59,698 nt of DNA from Sphingobium sp. C100 (GTDB lineage Bacteria; Pseudomonadota; Alphaproteobacteria; Sphingomonadales; Sphingomonadaceae). Made by a program: the position numbers and the translations under genes. The notes under the pieces are model-generated. The model did no database searches, had not been told where the DNA came from, and saw nothing but the letters and a program-made list of their open reading frames with translations. The stretch spans positions 1 to 59,698 of the forward strand of contig NZ_AYOY01000124.1 of NCBI RefSeq assembly GCF_000508185.1, read 5' to 3'. Below are positions 9,013 to 17,320 of the stretch, in pieces. Numbering within the stretch: position 1 is the stretch's first letter; the number at the start of each line of letters is the position of its first letter.

Positions 9013-9708
9013 ATGGCGTCATCTAACAAGGATATCGGGCTGCCGGTAGGCGAGGCGAAGCGGGCGCCACGGGGTCGGCCGCGCAAGATCGACGAAGCGG
9101 ATCGTCACAACCGGATATTGGCCCACGCGCTCGATGAATTCACCACCCACGGGTTCAGCGGGACGTCGATGGAGTCGATCGCGCGCCGCGCCCAGATCAG
9201 CAAGATGACGCTCTACAAATATTTCGGGAACAAGGAGGGCCTGTTCCGCGCGCTCGGCCTGAAGGCCAGCCGTCCGGTGCAGGAGCGCGTCGCGGCGGTC
9301 GCGACCGCCGGTCGTCCTGTCGCCGACACATTGCGCGATTTTGCCCGCGCCATCCAATATCAGGAACGCGACCATCTGGCCTTTGGCATGTTGCGCCTCG
9401 CCGTCTTTGAACAGCATCGCTTTCCACTCATCGCCGCGGCGGTTTATCAGTCCGGCCTGGATACGCTGACGCCGCTGCTGCGCTATATGGACGGCCTGAT
9501 CGCCGACGGTGCCCTGCGGCAGGAAGATCCCGAAGAAGCCATGGTGCAATTTTGCGCCCTGGTGACGCGGGGTCACCGTTTCCTGCTGGTGGACGACGTC
9601 GATCATGTCGCGCTGGACCAGTTCATCGAACGGTCGGTCGCCCTGTTTCTGCGCGGCATGGCTGCCGATGGAATCGCTAAAGTCCGGCCCGACATTGACT
9701 CAAATTAA
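9013..9708 (+). CDS. TetR-family transcriptional regulator (first)
   Basis: 231 residues. The N-terminal helix-turn-helix (about 35-80) contains RILAHALDEFTTHGFSGTS and SKMTLYKYFGNKEGLF, the standard TetR signature. The rest is a helical ligand-binding and dimer domain with no ligand clue. A purine-rich AGAGGGGG precedes the ATG. It sits between a KSTD-like gene and a P450 on the same strand, and a near-palindrome four bases after its stop codon could be its operator in front of the P450. Confidence 0.9.
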   Translation: MASSNKDIGLPVGEAKRAPRGRPRKIDEADRHNRILAHALDEFTTHGFSGTSMESIARRAQISKMTLYKYFGNKEGLFRALGLKASRPVQERVAAVATAGRPVADTLRDFARAIQYQERDHLAFGMLRLAVFEQHRFPLIAAAVYQSGLDTLTPLLRYMDGLIADGALRQEDPEEAMVQFCALVTRGHRFLLVDDVDHVALDQFIERSVALFLRGMAADGIAKVRPDIDSN

Positions 9709-9711
9709 ATA

Positions 9712-9723
9712 GACGGTATCGTC
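9712..9723. promoter_or_regulatory. Operator-like near-palindrome before the first P450
   Basis: GACGGTATCGTC: arms GACG and CGTC match as an inverted repeat with a TA centre. It lies between the TetR stop and the P450 start and is followed by the AT-rich ATATATACTAT, a possible -10 region. Control by the adjacent TetR is inferred. Confidence 0.4.
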
Positions 9724-9780
9724 CATATATACTATGGTGCAGGCAAGGCAGGCCTGCGCTTGCGATGGTAGGGGATGACA

Positions 9781-11007
9781 ATGGCGACGACGGCAGAATC
9801 ACTTTCCGTGCCCAGCTATGTGCCGCACGATCGGGTCGTGCATTTCGACATCTACAATCCGGCGCCTGACGGCGGCGACGTCACCAATGCGTGGAAAGCG
9901 TTGCGGGACGTATCGAAGCCGATCATGTGGACGACGGCCAATGGCGGCCACTGGCTGACGACCAATGGCGAAATGCTCCGCGCGGTATTGCGCAATCACA
10001 AAACCTTCTCTTCGGCGATTATCATGGCGCCGCGCGAAGCGGGCGGCCTGTCGGACCTGCTGCCGATCACGGCCGATCCGCCGCGTCACTTGCCGCTGCG
10101 TGCGCTTCTCAACGAAGCGCTTTCGCCCCGCGCGATCCAGAAGATCGAGGCGGAATTGCGGGTCTATGCGCGCGAATTGATCGAAGGCTTCAAGGACAAG
10201 GGCGAGTGTGACTTCATGGCCGATTTCGGCCGTCACTTCCCGATCGGCGCCTTTTTCCGCCTCGCCCATCTTCCGATGGAAGATTATGCCCAGTTGGCGG
10301 ATTGGATGGCGACCATCTTCCATCATGGTCATTCCGACGGTTCAGTGTCTCAGGAAGACATTATGAACCGCTTCGCCGATTATCTGCGGCCGATCATCGC
10401 CGCGCGGCGGGATAATCCGGGCGACGATCTCATCAGCGCGGTGGCGTCGGGCAAGATCAACGGCGAGCCGGTCGACAGCGAGATCGCGATCAAGATTTGC
10501 CGGACGCTGGTTCTTGCGGGTCTGGACACGGTGATGGCGCTGATGTCCTTCACCATGCATTATCTGGCCGGCGACCCCGAACTCCAGCAGCGGCTCGCCA
10601 ACAATCCCGGGGACGTACCGCGTGCGGTCGACGAGTTCGGTCGCCGCTTTCCGATCGGCATCAACATGCGCGTGCTGACGTCGGATATCGAACTGGACGG
10701 CGTCACCTTGCAGGCCGATGACCTGATTGCCACGCCGATCATCCTGCACGCGCTGGATGAAACCGAATATGCCGATCCCGAACGCATCGACATCGACCGT
10801 GAATCGGGCGGCCATACCAGTTTCGGCGCGGGCATCCACCGCTGTGCCGGCACCTTCCTGGCGCGGGCCGAAATGCGCGTGATGCTGGAGGAATGGCTGA
10901 AGGCGATCCCCCGCTTTTCCTTGCGGCCGGATGCAGAGATCAAGGTGTCGGTCGGGTTCACGACGGCCATTTTCCAGCTGCCGCTGCGCTGGGATGTGGC
11001 GAGCTGA
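9781..11007 (+). CDS. Cytochrome P450, P450cam (CYP101)-like
   Basis: About 408 residues, soluble bacterial class I P450. The heme loop is FGAGIHRCAG, the I-helix oxygen-activation motif is AGLDT, and the ExxR motif is EFGR. The N-terminal NGGHW and SFTMHYLAGD segments resemble P450cam of Pseudomonas, so a compact hydrophobic ring substrate is plausible. It needs a putidaredoxin-like ferredoxin; none is adjacent, but one is encoded at 50522-50851 next to the paralogous P450. I chose ATG 9781 with AGGGG six bases upstream; ATG 9775 is two codons earlier. It converges with the SnoaL-like gene. Confidence 0.93.
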   Translation: MATTAESLSVPSYVPHDRVVHFDIYNPAPDGGDVTNAWKALRDVSKPIMWTTANGGHWLTTNGEMLRAVLRNHKTFSSAIIMAPREAGGLSDLLPITADPPRHLPLRALLNEALSPRAIQKIEAELRVYARELIEGFKDKGECDFMADFGRHFPIGAFFRLAHLPMEDYAQLADWMATIFHHGHSDGSVSQEDIMNRFADYLRPIIAARRDNPGDDLISAVASGKINGEPVDSEIAIKICRTLVLAGLDTVMALMSFTMHYLAGDPELQQRLANNPGDVPRAVDEFGRRFPIGINMRVLTSDIELDGVTLQADDLIATPIILHALDETEYADPERIDIDRESGGHTSFGAGIHRCAGTFLARAEMRVMLEEWLKAIPRFSLRPDAEIKVSVGFTTAIFQLPLRWDVAS

Positions 11008-11071
11008 TCGGCTGACATAAGGGGGGAGTAGCCGGCGGCGGGCGGTCCCCGCCTCCGCTATTGCCGCGCCG

Positions 11072-11602
11072 TCAGTCGCGCGCGCCGCGGGCGAAGAGTC
11101 GATCGGACAGGATGGTCATGCTCGGATCGTCCTGCGGCGCGGGACGGGGCGAAAGGGGCATCGTCATCGGCAGCAGGTTGCGGAAATCATAGTTGACCTC
11201 CCGATGCGCGAAACGCCACTTGCCGTCCGTGCAGCGGCGATAGCGGTCGATATAGCGCACAGCCATCATATGCTGGCGCAGCCCGCCCGCGCCGTCGGGC
11301 TGCACGTCGCAGCCGATGCAATAGACTTCACCTTGCGCATCGTCCCCGTCGACCGCAATCAGGTGATTGCAGATATGATGGCCGCTGTAGAGCATCCGGG
11401 GCATCGCCCTGGCCATGAAATCGAGGAAGCCCGCCGCCGGGCCGCGATATGTGTCGGCATGATTGTCGACCGCATCATCGGTATAGAGCGAACGCAGCAG
11501 GTCGATGTCATTGCGATCGACGCCTCGGGCATAGAGCAGCACCAGTTCCCGGATCGCCTCCTTGTCCAGCAAGTGGGACAGGGCGTCGTCGCGGCTGGCC
11601 AT
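11072..11602 (-). CDS. SnoaL-like (NTF2-fold) protein
   Basis: 176 residues. The N-terminal DKEAIRELVLLYARGVDRNDIDLLRSLYTDDAV and the later HHICNHLIAVDGDDA with KWRFAHREVNYDF are the pattern of SnoaL_4-type NTF2-fold proteins, which include small cyclases, dehydratases, isomerases and oxygenase beta subunits. No Rieske alpha subunit adjoins it, so a free-standing isomerase or hydratase role is more likely. It has GAGGAG eight bases before its start. An SDR gene precedes it on the same strand 156 bases away, possibly one transcript. Confidence 0.8.
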   Translation of the reverse strand: MASRDDALSHLLDKEAIRELVLLYARGVDRNDIDLLRSLYTDDAVDNHADTYRGPAAGFLDFMARAMPRMLYSGHHICNHLIAVDGDDAQGEVYCIGCDVQPDGAGGLRQHMMAVRYIDRYRRCTDGKWRFAHREVNYDFRNLLPMTMPLSPRPAPQDDPSMTILSDRLFARGARD

Positions 11603-11758
11603 GATCGTCTCTCCTCAGCCGGGACCATGAATGGTCCCGATCCTCGAGCAGGCTACGCCTGGCTGGCGCAGGGACAAGGATTTGCCGCGCCGATTCGCTA
11701 CAATATCGCCAACGCGTTATTGCACGACATCAGGGCGGCATCGGCCGGGGCAGTGCTC

Positions 11759-12430
11759 TTAGCCGGCGAGGGAGAGCGGGATGCCGGCCCCCGTGATCGC
11801 CGCCGATTCCGCCGAGAGCAGGAATGCCACGACCCGCGCGACCGCCTCGGGCCGCACCCAGCCGGAACGGTCTGCGTCGGGCATGTCGGCGCGATTGGTC
11901 GGCGTGTCGATGATCGTAGGCAGGATGGCGTTGACCCGGACATTGCGGCTGCGCATTTCCTCGGCCAGGCTTTCGGTCAGCGCCCTTACCCCCGCCTTGG
12001 ACGCGGCATAGGGGGCCATACCCATGCCCGGCTGCGCCGCGCCTGCCGCGCCGACATTCACGATCGCGCCACCCGCGGCGAGCAGATGGCCCAGCGCCGC
12101 GCGCGACGAGACCGCGGCAGTGCGCAGGTTCATGCGATACATGCGGTCCCAATTGTCGAGCGATCCGCCCTCCATCGGTTCCCACACGAAGCCGCCCGCG
12201 ATGTTGACCAAGCCGTCGATCGATCCGAACTGCGCCGCAACCTGCGCATAGGCCGCCTCGACCGCCTGTTCGTCCGTCAGGTCGACGCCGCCGAGCGCCA
12301 GCCGCGCCTCGAACCCTTCGGGCGCGGGCGCAAGATCGACCGCCGCGACGGCGTGGCCGCGCGCACCCAGTTCGGCCACGACGGCCCGGCCCAGCGCGCC
12401 ATAAGCGCCCGTCACGATAATATTGCCCAT
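11759..12430 (-). CDS. Short-chain dehydrogenase/reductase with altered catalytic Ser
   Basis: 223 residues, classical SDR fold. The coenzyme loop is TGAYGALG, followed by NIAGG, and the active site has Tyr141 and Lys145 in YAASK. The Ser that normally lies 13 residues before the Tyr is Ala128 in VNVGAAG, so activity may be reduced or altered. The ATG at 12430 has GGAGGG six bases upstream; an in-frame open region further upstream has no ribosome binding site. It is divergent from the MaoC-type hydratase gene, and the 124 bases between them must hold both promoters. Confidence 0.85.
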   Translation of the reverse strand: MGNIIVTGAYGALGRAVVAELGARGHAVAAVDLAPAPEGFEARLALGGVDLTDEQAVEAAYAQVAAQFGSIDGLVNIAGGFVWEPMEGGSLDNWDRMYRMNLRTAAVSSRAALGHLLAAGGAIVNVGAAGAAQPGMGMAPYAASKAGVRALTESLAEEMRSRNVRVNAILPTIIDTPTNRADMPDADRSGWVRPEAVARVVAFLLSAESAAITGAGIPLSLAG

Positions 12431-12554
12431 GTCGATCCCTCCCATAATTATCGCGCGCTTAGCGTGTTCGCCCGCCCGGTGCCAGAGGCTGGGGCGCAGT
12501 TGACGGGGCGGCGATGGAGCCGCATCAGCATTGAGACGATAGGAGAGATTGCCG

Positions 12555-13445
12555 ATGGCACAGCCCTTGCTACCGATGGTGCGGCCTTTGCAGGCCGACA
12601 CGCTCCTCGCCGACGGTCCTTGGGCGCAAAGCCATGGCTGGTCCGCGCGCGATGCGGTGATCTATAATCTGGGCATCGGTTTTGGCGCAGCGGCGGTCGA
12701 TGACCCGCGCCTTCTGCCCTATGTGCTGGAAGAAGAAGCACTCGCCTTTCCGACCATGGCGGGCGTCGTCAACATGGACGATAGCCCCCTGCTCCGCCCG
12801 GCCTATGGCATAGACCTCGCGGGCATGTTGCATGGGGAAGAGGCGATGGAGATATTGCGCCCGCTTCCTGCGACCTGCCAGGTCGCCATCACGGCCGAGA
12901 TCGAGCATTTGTGGGACAAGGGGGCAGAGCGCGGCGCGATCCTGCGGTTGCGGCGTACGCTGGTCGATACGGCCAACGGGGACGCGCTGGCGATCGTCCG
13001 GTCGACCCTGCTGCTGCGGGGCAATGGCGGGTTTGGCGGCAGCGCGGCAGGCGTGCCGCGCCAACGATTGGCGCCTGAGCGGCCGGCCGATGGCCGTATT
13101 TGCGCCACCACCCGACCGGAACAGGCGCTGCTGTATCGCCTGACCGGGGACCGCAATCCGCTCCATAACGATCCGCCTACGGCGCGGGCCGCCGGCTACC
13201 CCCGGCCGATCCTGATGGGCCTGTGCAGTCTGGGCATTGCGGCGCGGGTGCTGACCGCACGACTGGCTGACGGCGACGCCGCCTGCGTTCGCGCGATCGA
13301 GGTGCGCTTTGCCGGTATCGTCTTTCCGGGCGACAGCCTCGACATCCATTGGTGGACGCTGGCGGACGGCGCGTTTGCGTTCGAGGCGCGGGTGATCGCG
13401 CGCGATGCGCTGGTGCTGAGCGGCGGTCGCATCCGCTTTGGCTGA
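12555..13445 (+). CDS. MaoC-type (R)-specific enoyl-CoA hydratase (hydratase 2)
   Basis: 296 residues with two hot-dog repeats, the length of the hydratase 2 unit of eukaryotic multifunctional enzyme 2. The second repeat has the signature YRLTGDRNPLHNDPPTA followed by YPRPILMGLC, which carries the catalytic Asp and His. It hydrates trans-2-enoyl-CoA to (R)-3-hydroxyacyl-CoA in beta-oxidation of bulky or side-chain acyl-CoAs. The start at 12555 has AGGAG nine bases upstream. An MFE-2-like dehydrogenase that could take the product is encoded separately at 49569-50510. It converges with the second TetR gene. Confidence 0.9.
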   Translation: MAQPLLPMVRPLQADTLLADGPWAQSHGWSARDAVIYNLGIGFGAAAVDDPRLLPYVLEEEALAFPTMAGVVNMDDSPLLRPAYGIDLAGMLHGEEAMEILRPLPATCQVAITAEIEHLWDKGAERGAILRLRRTLVDTANGDALAIVRSTLLLRGNGGFGGSAAGVPRQRLAPERPADGRICATTRPEQALLYRLTGDRNPLHNDPPTARAAGYPRPILMGLCSLGIAARVLTARLADGDAACVRAIEVRFAGIVFPGDSLDIHWWTLADGAFAFEARVIARDALVLSGGRIRFG

Positions 13446-13518
13446 CCGGACGTTTAGCCGAGCAATTCTGTGCGCAGGCGGATATTCTCCATCTCCACGA
13501 GACGGGCCAGTGCGTCCG

Positions 13519-14190
13519 TCACTCCTCCCCGCGTGGCCGGGCAAAGCCGGTCGTGATGATCGTCGCCACCTGTTCCGCCAGCTTCGCCGGGTCACAGGCC
13601 GCGCCCGACAGGTTGCGGTGCATCGCCAGCGCGAAGATCGTGCCGAACACCGCGAATTCCACCGTTTCCGGGTCCAGCGATTCGCGCGTCAGCGGCGCGA
13701 TCGCCTCGGCGCGGGCACGCAGCAGCGGCAGCACCTGCTCGCGATACAGGAGTTTGCCCTGTTCCAGATCGGAAAACAGCGCCGCCGCCAGCAGCGGAAA
13801 AATGTCGAACATGGTCTCGATCTGCCGCTGGGTCTGGGTACGGCCCAGCGCCTGCATGTCCTCCAGCGTGGCCGCCGCCGCGTAACGCGGGATGCGCTCG
13901 TTCATGCCGCGCATCGTATCCAGCAGGGGTTTCACCACCGCTTCCTCGAACAATTCTTCCTTTGACGCGAAATGTTCGAAGAGCGTCGCCTGGTTCACTT
14001 TTGCCGCCTTGGCGATATCGCGGGTTCGCGCGCCTTTCAGGTTGGATTGGGCGAAGACCTGCTGCGCCGCCGCGATGATCTGCGCGCGGCGTTCGGGCGC
14101 GCGCAGATAGCTGCGGCGCACCCGCGGCGGCGCCGCCGGATCGGCCTTCGCCGCCTTTTTCCTCGGCTTTGCGCCCTCCTGGTCCGCCAT
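13519..14190 (-). CDS. TetR-family transcriptional regulator (second), divergent from LuxE/LuxC genes
   Basis: 223 residues. A basic, Ala/Lys-rich N-terminal tail precedes the helix-turn-helix, seen in RAQIIAAAQQVFAQ and RTRDIAKAAKVNQATLFEHF followed by ASKEELFEE. The start is ATG 14190 with GAGGG upstream. It is transcribed away from the LuxE/LuxC pair. The 154-base gap holds three inverted repeats, one of which has the same half-sites as a palindrome before the CAR gene, so it is the best candidate regulator of both acid-reductase loci. The ligand is unknown. Confidence 0.9.
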   Translation of the reverse strand: MADQEGAKPRKKAAKADPAAPPRVRRSYLRAPERRAQIIAAAQQVFAQSNLKGARTRDIAKAAKVNQATLFEHFASKEELFEEAVVKPLLDTMRGMNERIPRYAAAATLEDMQALGRTQTQRQIETMFDIFPLLAAALFSDLEQGKLLYREQVLPLLRARAEAIAPLTRESLDPETVEFAVFGTIFALAMHRNLSGAACDPAKLAEQVATIITTGFARPRGEE

Positions 14191-14200
14191 GGTCTGTCCC

Positions 14201-14212
14201 TCAATGCATTGA
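14201..14212. promoter_or_regulatory. Perfect palindrome near the second TetR start
   Basis: TCAATGCATTGA is a 12-base perfect palindrome 11 bases upstream of the TetR start codon. It could be an autoregulatory site. Short palindromes also occur by chance. Confidence 0.3.
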
Positions 14213-14254
14213 TGCCCTGGGTCTAGCCGGTCTCGCCGCCGCTGACAAACCAGC

Positions 14255-14274
14255 AATCAACCACATGGTTGATT
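14255..14274. promoter_or_regulatory. Operator-like palindrome between TetR and LuxE-like genes
   Basis: AATCAACCA, spacer CA, TGGTTGATT: nine-base arms without mismatch. It lies 65 bases from the TetR start and 70 from the LuxE-like start. It contains CAACCA-N2-TGGTTG, identical to the half-sites before the CAR gene at 3552-3565. I infer the TetR operator. Confidence 0.65.
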
Positions 14275-14303
14275 CTTTTTAGGACCGCGCGCATGATCGG
14301 CCG

Positions 14304-14319
14304 GCGGGACTCGTCCCGC
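14304..14319. promoter_or_regulatory. Second inverted repeat in the LuxE leader
   Basis: GCGGGAC, spacer TC, GTCCCGC, seven-base arms, ending 25 bases before the LuxE-like start codon. It could be a second operator or an mRNA leader hairpin close to the ribosome binding site. Confidence 0.35.
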
Positions 14320-14344
14320 GCAACACAAAAAGAGGAGGGAGAGC

Positions 14345-15811
14345 ATGGCGAGCATGGCGCAGACGAGCCAGGCCGGAACGACGAGCGCTCGGTCGGTGGA
14401 GGAACAGGCGCGCGCCTGGATGGATGATCCGCACGCCTATTTCGGCTATTCGACTACGCGGCTGCATTCAGTACCGCGTGCGCAGATGGAAGCGGTGCAG
14501 CTCGCCGCCATGAACCTGCGGCTGGCGGAACGACGCGGCCAGATTGCGGTGCTGGCCAAGCTCGCCGACGCGCAGGACATCGACCGCGTCGATACGCTCG
14601 ACGCGATGGCGCCGCTGCTCCTGCCGCACGACATCTACAAATCCTACCCGATCTCGCTGCTGGCCAAGCAGCGCTTCGATCAGATCGCCAAATGGCTCGA
14701 CCGGCTGACAGTCCACGACGTCACTCAGGTGGATACGGACGGCTGCGCCTCGATCGACGATTGGCTGATGCGCATCCAGGCGGCCACGCCGCTCGATGTC
14801 GCCACCTCCTCGGGCAGCAGCGGCACCTGTTCCTTCTATCCCAAGTCCAAGCGCGACTATCTGATCTCGATGACCGGGCTGCGCATCGACCTGCTCCAGC
14901 GTTTCGGCGTCGAGCCGACCGACGCCGACCTGCATGAGAAGATCCATGTCGTCTCGCCGGGCTATCGCGACGGCCATGCGACCAGTGGTCGCGGCCATCA
15001 TTATACGAAGCAGGTTTTTTGCGGCGACGACGAATCCTTCCTGCACTGCGCCTTCAACTTCAAGATCAGCAGCGATCTCATGTGGCTGGCCGGGCGGCTG
15101 CGCGCCGCGGCGGCGGCGGGCGATGCCTCGCGCATCGACGTGCCGCCCGCGCTGCTCGCCCGCCGCGCCGAATGGGAAGCGGTGCAAAAGGACATGCCCG
15201 CCCAGCAGGCCGCCTTCATCCAGCAGGTGACAGCGCAACTGAAGGGTGAACGGGTGGCCGCGATGGGGCTTACCAACATGTTCTACACCGTTGCGAAGAA
15301 GGGGCTGGCCGATGGCATCATCGCCGATTTTGCTCCAGGCTCGGTGGTCATGGGCGGCGGCGGCGGGAAGGGTGTCGCGCTCGCCGAGGACGCCGAAGCG
15401 GTGATCTGCCAATTCTTCGGCGTCGACCGGATGCTGTCGGCCTATGGCATGACCGAAATCAACTGCCATTCCGTGCTGTGCGAGCATGATCGCTACCATG
15501 TGCCGCCCATGGTCACGCCCTATCTGCTCGACATCGACAGCGGCCAGCCCCTGCCCCGTTCGGGCGTGCAGACCGGCCGCTACGCCTTTTTCGACATGAC
15601 GCATCAAAGCGCCTGGGGCGGGCTGATCACCGGCGACATGGCGACCATCGACTGGGATACGCCCTGCCCCTGCGGCCGGACAAGCTATGGCCTGGAAAAG
15701 CAGATTGGCCGCGTCAGCGACTTCCTCGGCGGAGAGGACAAGATCAGCTGCGCCGCCACGCCTTCGGCCCAGGCCGAAGCGATGGATTATCTGACCGCGA
15801 TCGAAGCCTGA
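14345..15811 (+). CDS. LuxE-like acyl-protein synthetase (ANL superfamily)
   Basis: 488 residues. LuxE activates a fatty acid as acyl-AMP and passes it as a thioester to the LuxC reductase. Here the phosphate loop is ATSSGSSGTCSFYPKSK, the A5 motif AYGMTEIN, and the C-terminal GLITGDMATIDWDTPCPCGRT resembles the LuxE and phenylacetate-CoA ligase branch. It is longer than Vibrio LuxE (about 380 residues, from memory), with an extended middle region around residues 190-310. GGAGG lies six bases before the start. The LuxC-like gene follows after 22 bases, which argues for acyl transfer to that partner rather than CoA. No luxD, luxA or luxB homologue is present. Confidence 0.82.
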   Translation: MASMAQTSQAGTTSARSVEEQARAWMDDPHAYFGYSTTRLHSVPRAQMEAVQLAAMNLRLAERRGQIAVLAKLADAQDIDRVDTLDAMAPLLLPHDIYKSYPISLLAKQRFDQIAKWLDRLTVHDVTQVDTDGCASIDDWLMRIQAATPLDVATSSGSSGTCSFYPKSKRDYLISMTGLRIDLLQRFGVEPTDADLHEKIHVVSPGYRDGHATSGRGHHYTKQVFCGDDESFLHCAFNFKISSDLMWLAGRLRAAAAAGDASRIDVPPALLARRAEWEAVQKDMPAQQAAFIQQVTAQLKGERVAAMGLTNMFYTVAKKGLADGIIADFAPGSVVMGGGGGKGVALAEDAEAVICQFFGVDRMLSAYGMTEINCHSVLCEHDRYHVPPMVTPYLLDIDSGQPLPRSGVQTGRYAFFDMTHQSAWGGLITGDMATIDWDTPCPCGRTSYGLEKQIGRVSDFLGGEDKISCAATPSAQAEAMDYLTAIEA

Positions 15812-15833
15812 CCTTTTTTCGAGAGTATTTGAC

Positions 15834-17312
15834 ATGACACAGCGACCCATTTCCTACGCCGTCATCCGTGGCCAGGTGGTCGAAAGCGATCTGGTCGAAT
15901 TTGGCGGCCGGGGCGGCGACATCACTTTCCTCGCGCCCGATCCCCACAAGATTGTCGATCGCCTGCCGCTCGGCAGCCCGTCGAAGATGGAGGATCTCTA
16001 CGATCTGAGCTTTGAGCAGATCCTCGATTTCCTGGAAGAACTGGGCGCGCATTGCGATGTGCGCAAGAATGACCTGCTGCTCGAAGCGCGCGAGATGAGC
16101 TATGCGACCGCGCCGACGACCAAGCCGATCATGGACGTCTTCTTCGATCACCTCCCCGCCATGTTCGACCGGGACCGGGTGCGGCGCATGTGTGAATTCA
16201 GCGTCGGTGTGCCCTATCTGGAAGGCTGGGTTCCGCGCGACATCAATGGCTCGCGCGTGTCGATCCGGGCCTATGGCGCCCGATCCCTCCATGTCGTTGC
16301 AGGGAACGGGCCGGTCATCGGCGCGCTCAGCATCCTGCGCGGCGCAGTGACGCGCAGCGATACACTGATCAAGGTGCCGTCCAACGATCCCTTCACCACC
16401 GGCGCGATCGCCCGCACCATGTGCCAGTTCGCGCCCGACCATCCCATCACCAAACATGTGGCGGTCGCCTATTGGCGCGGTGGCGACGAAGCATTTGAAC
16501 AAAAGCTCTACCAACCCCACAATATCGAGAAGATCATTGCCTGGGGCGGTTTTGCCGGCGTCAAACATGTGACCAAATATATCCAGCCGGGACTGGAGCT
16601 GATCTCGCTCGATCCCAAGCGGAGCGCGAGCGTGGTGGGGGCCGAGGCGCTGGAAACGCCCGAGCAGCTTGAGGAAACCGCTTCCCGCATCGCGGTTGAT
16701 GTCGCCACCGGCAACCAGACCGCCTGCGTCAGTTGCCGCATGTGCTATGTCCTGTGCGGCACGGACGAGGATGGTATCGAAACGCTCAAACGGCTGGGTC
16801 AGTTGGTTTACGAAGCGATGTTGCGCCTGCCGCAGGATATCAGCACCAAGCCCAAGCGCTATGATCCGGGTCTCAAGACACAAGTCGATGCGCTGCGGCT
16901 CAACGAGGACTGGTATACGGTGATCGGGGGGCAGGAAGGTGAAGGGGCGGTCATCGTCTCCCACACCGCCGATCGCGTCGATTTCTACGAATATCTCGCT
17001 GACCGCACGGTCAACCTGATCCCCGTCGATACGGTGGATGAAGTGCTGGCGGTGGTCGACGCCTATACCCAGACCATTGGCATTTTCCCCGAAACCCTGC
17101 GCGAGGAATTGCGGCACAAGATGGCGCTGCATGGCGGCCAGCGCTTCGTGCAGCTTGGCTATGCCTTCAACGGTCCCGGCCTTGTCGGCCCGCAGGATGG
17201 CATCGAACCGCTGCGCCGGATGTGCAAGTGGATCATTTCCGAAGAGCCGCTACCCACTCAGCGCAAGCCATTGTGGGAATGTGCCGAAGGCGAGGCCGCG
17301 ATGGTGAGCTGA
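15834..17312 (+). CDS. LuxC-like acyl reductase (aldehyde dehydrogenase superfamily)
   Basis: 492 residues, matching the LuxC family length. It reduces an acyl thioester or acyl-CoA to an aldehyde with NAD(P)H. The catalytic region GNQTACVSCRMCY places the likely nucleophile at Cys298, close to the position of the active Cys in Vibrio LuxC. VVAGNGPVIGALSILRGAVTRSDTLIKVPSNDP is the conserved nucleotide-binding stretch of the family, spread over residues 154-185. The partner LuxE-like gene lies directly upstream. The natural acid is unknown; in this setting a ring-derived or side-chain acid is as likely as a fatty acid. A hairpin and a bidirectional terminator follow. Confidence 0.88.
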   Translation: MTQRPISYAVIRGQVVESDLVEFGGRGGDITFLAPDPHKIVDRLPLGSPSKMEDLYDLSFEQILDFLEELGAHCDVRKNDLLLEAREMSYATAPTTKPIMDVFFDHLPAMFDRDRVRRMCEFSVGVPYLEGWVPRDINGSRVSIRAYGARSLHVVAGNGPVIGALSILRGAVTRSDTLIKVPSNDPFTTGAIARTMCQFAPDHPITKHVAVAYWRGGDEAFEQKLYQPHNIEKIIAWGGFAGVKHVTKYIQPGLELISLDPKRSASVVGAEALETPEQLEETASRIAVDVATGNQTACVSCRMCYVLCGTDEDGIETLKRLGQLVYEAMLRLPQDISTKPKRYDPGLKTQVDALRLNEDWYTVIGGQEGEGAVIVSHTADRVDFYEYLADRTVNLIPVDTVDEVLAVVDAYTQTIGIFPETLREELRHKMALHGGQRFVQLGYAFNGPGLVGPQDGIEPLRRMCKWIISEEPLPTQRKPLWECAEGEAAMVS

Positions 17313-17320
17313 AATGCTCT

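Noticed and set aside
14345..15811. Phenylacetate-CoA ligase instead of LuxE-like
   Set aside because: The fold is shared, but the direct pairing with a LuxC-like reductase and the form of the phosphate loop favour acyl-protein synthetase. CoA ligase activity is not fully excluded.
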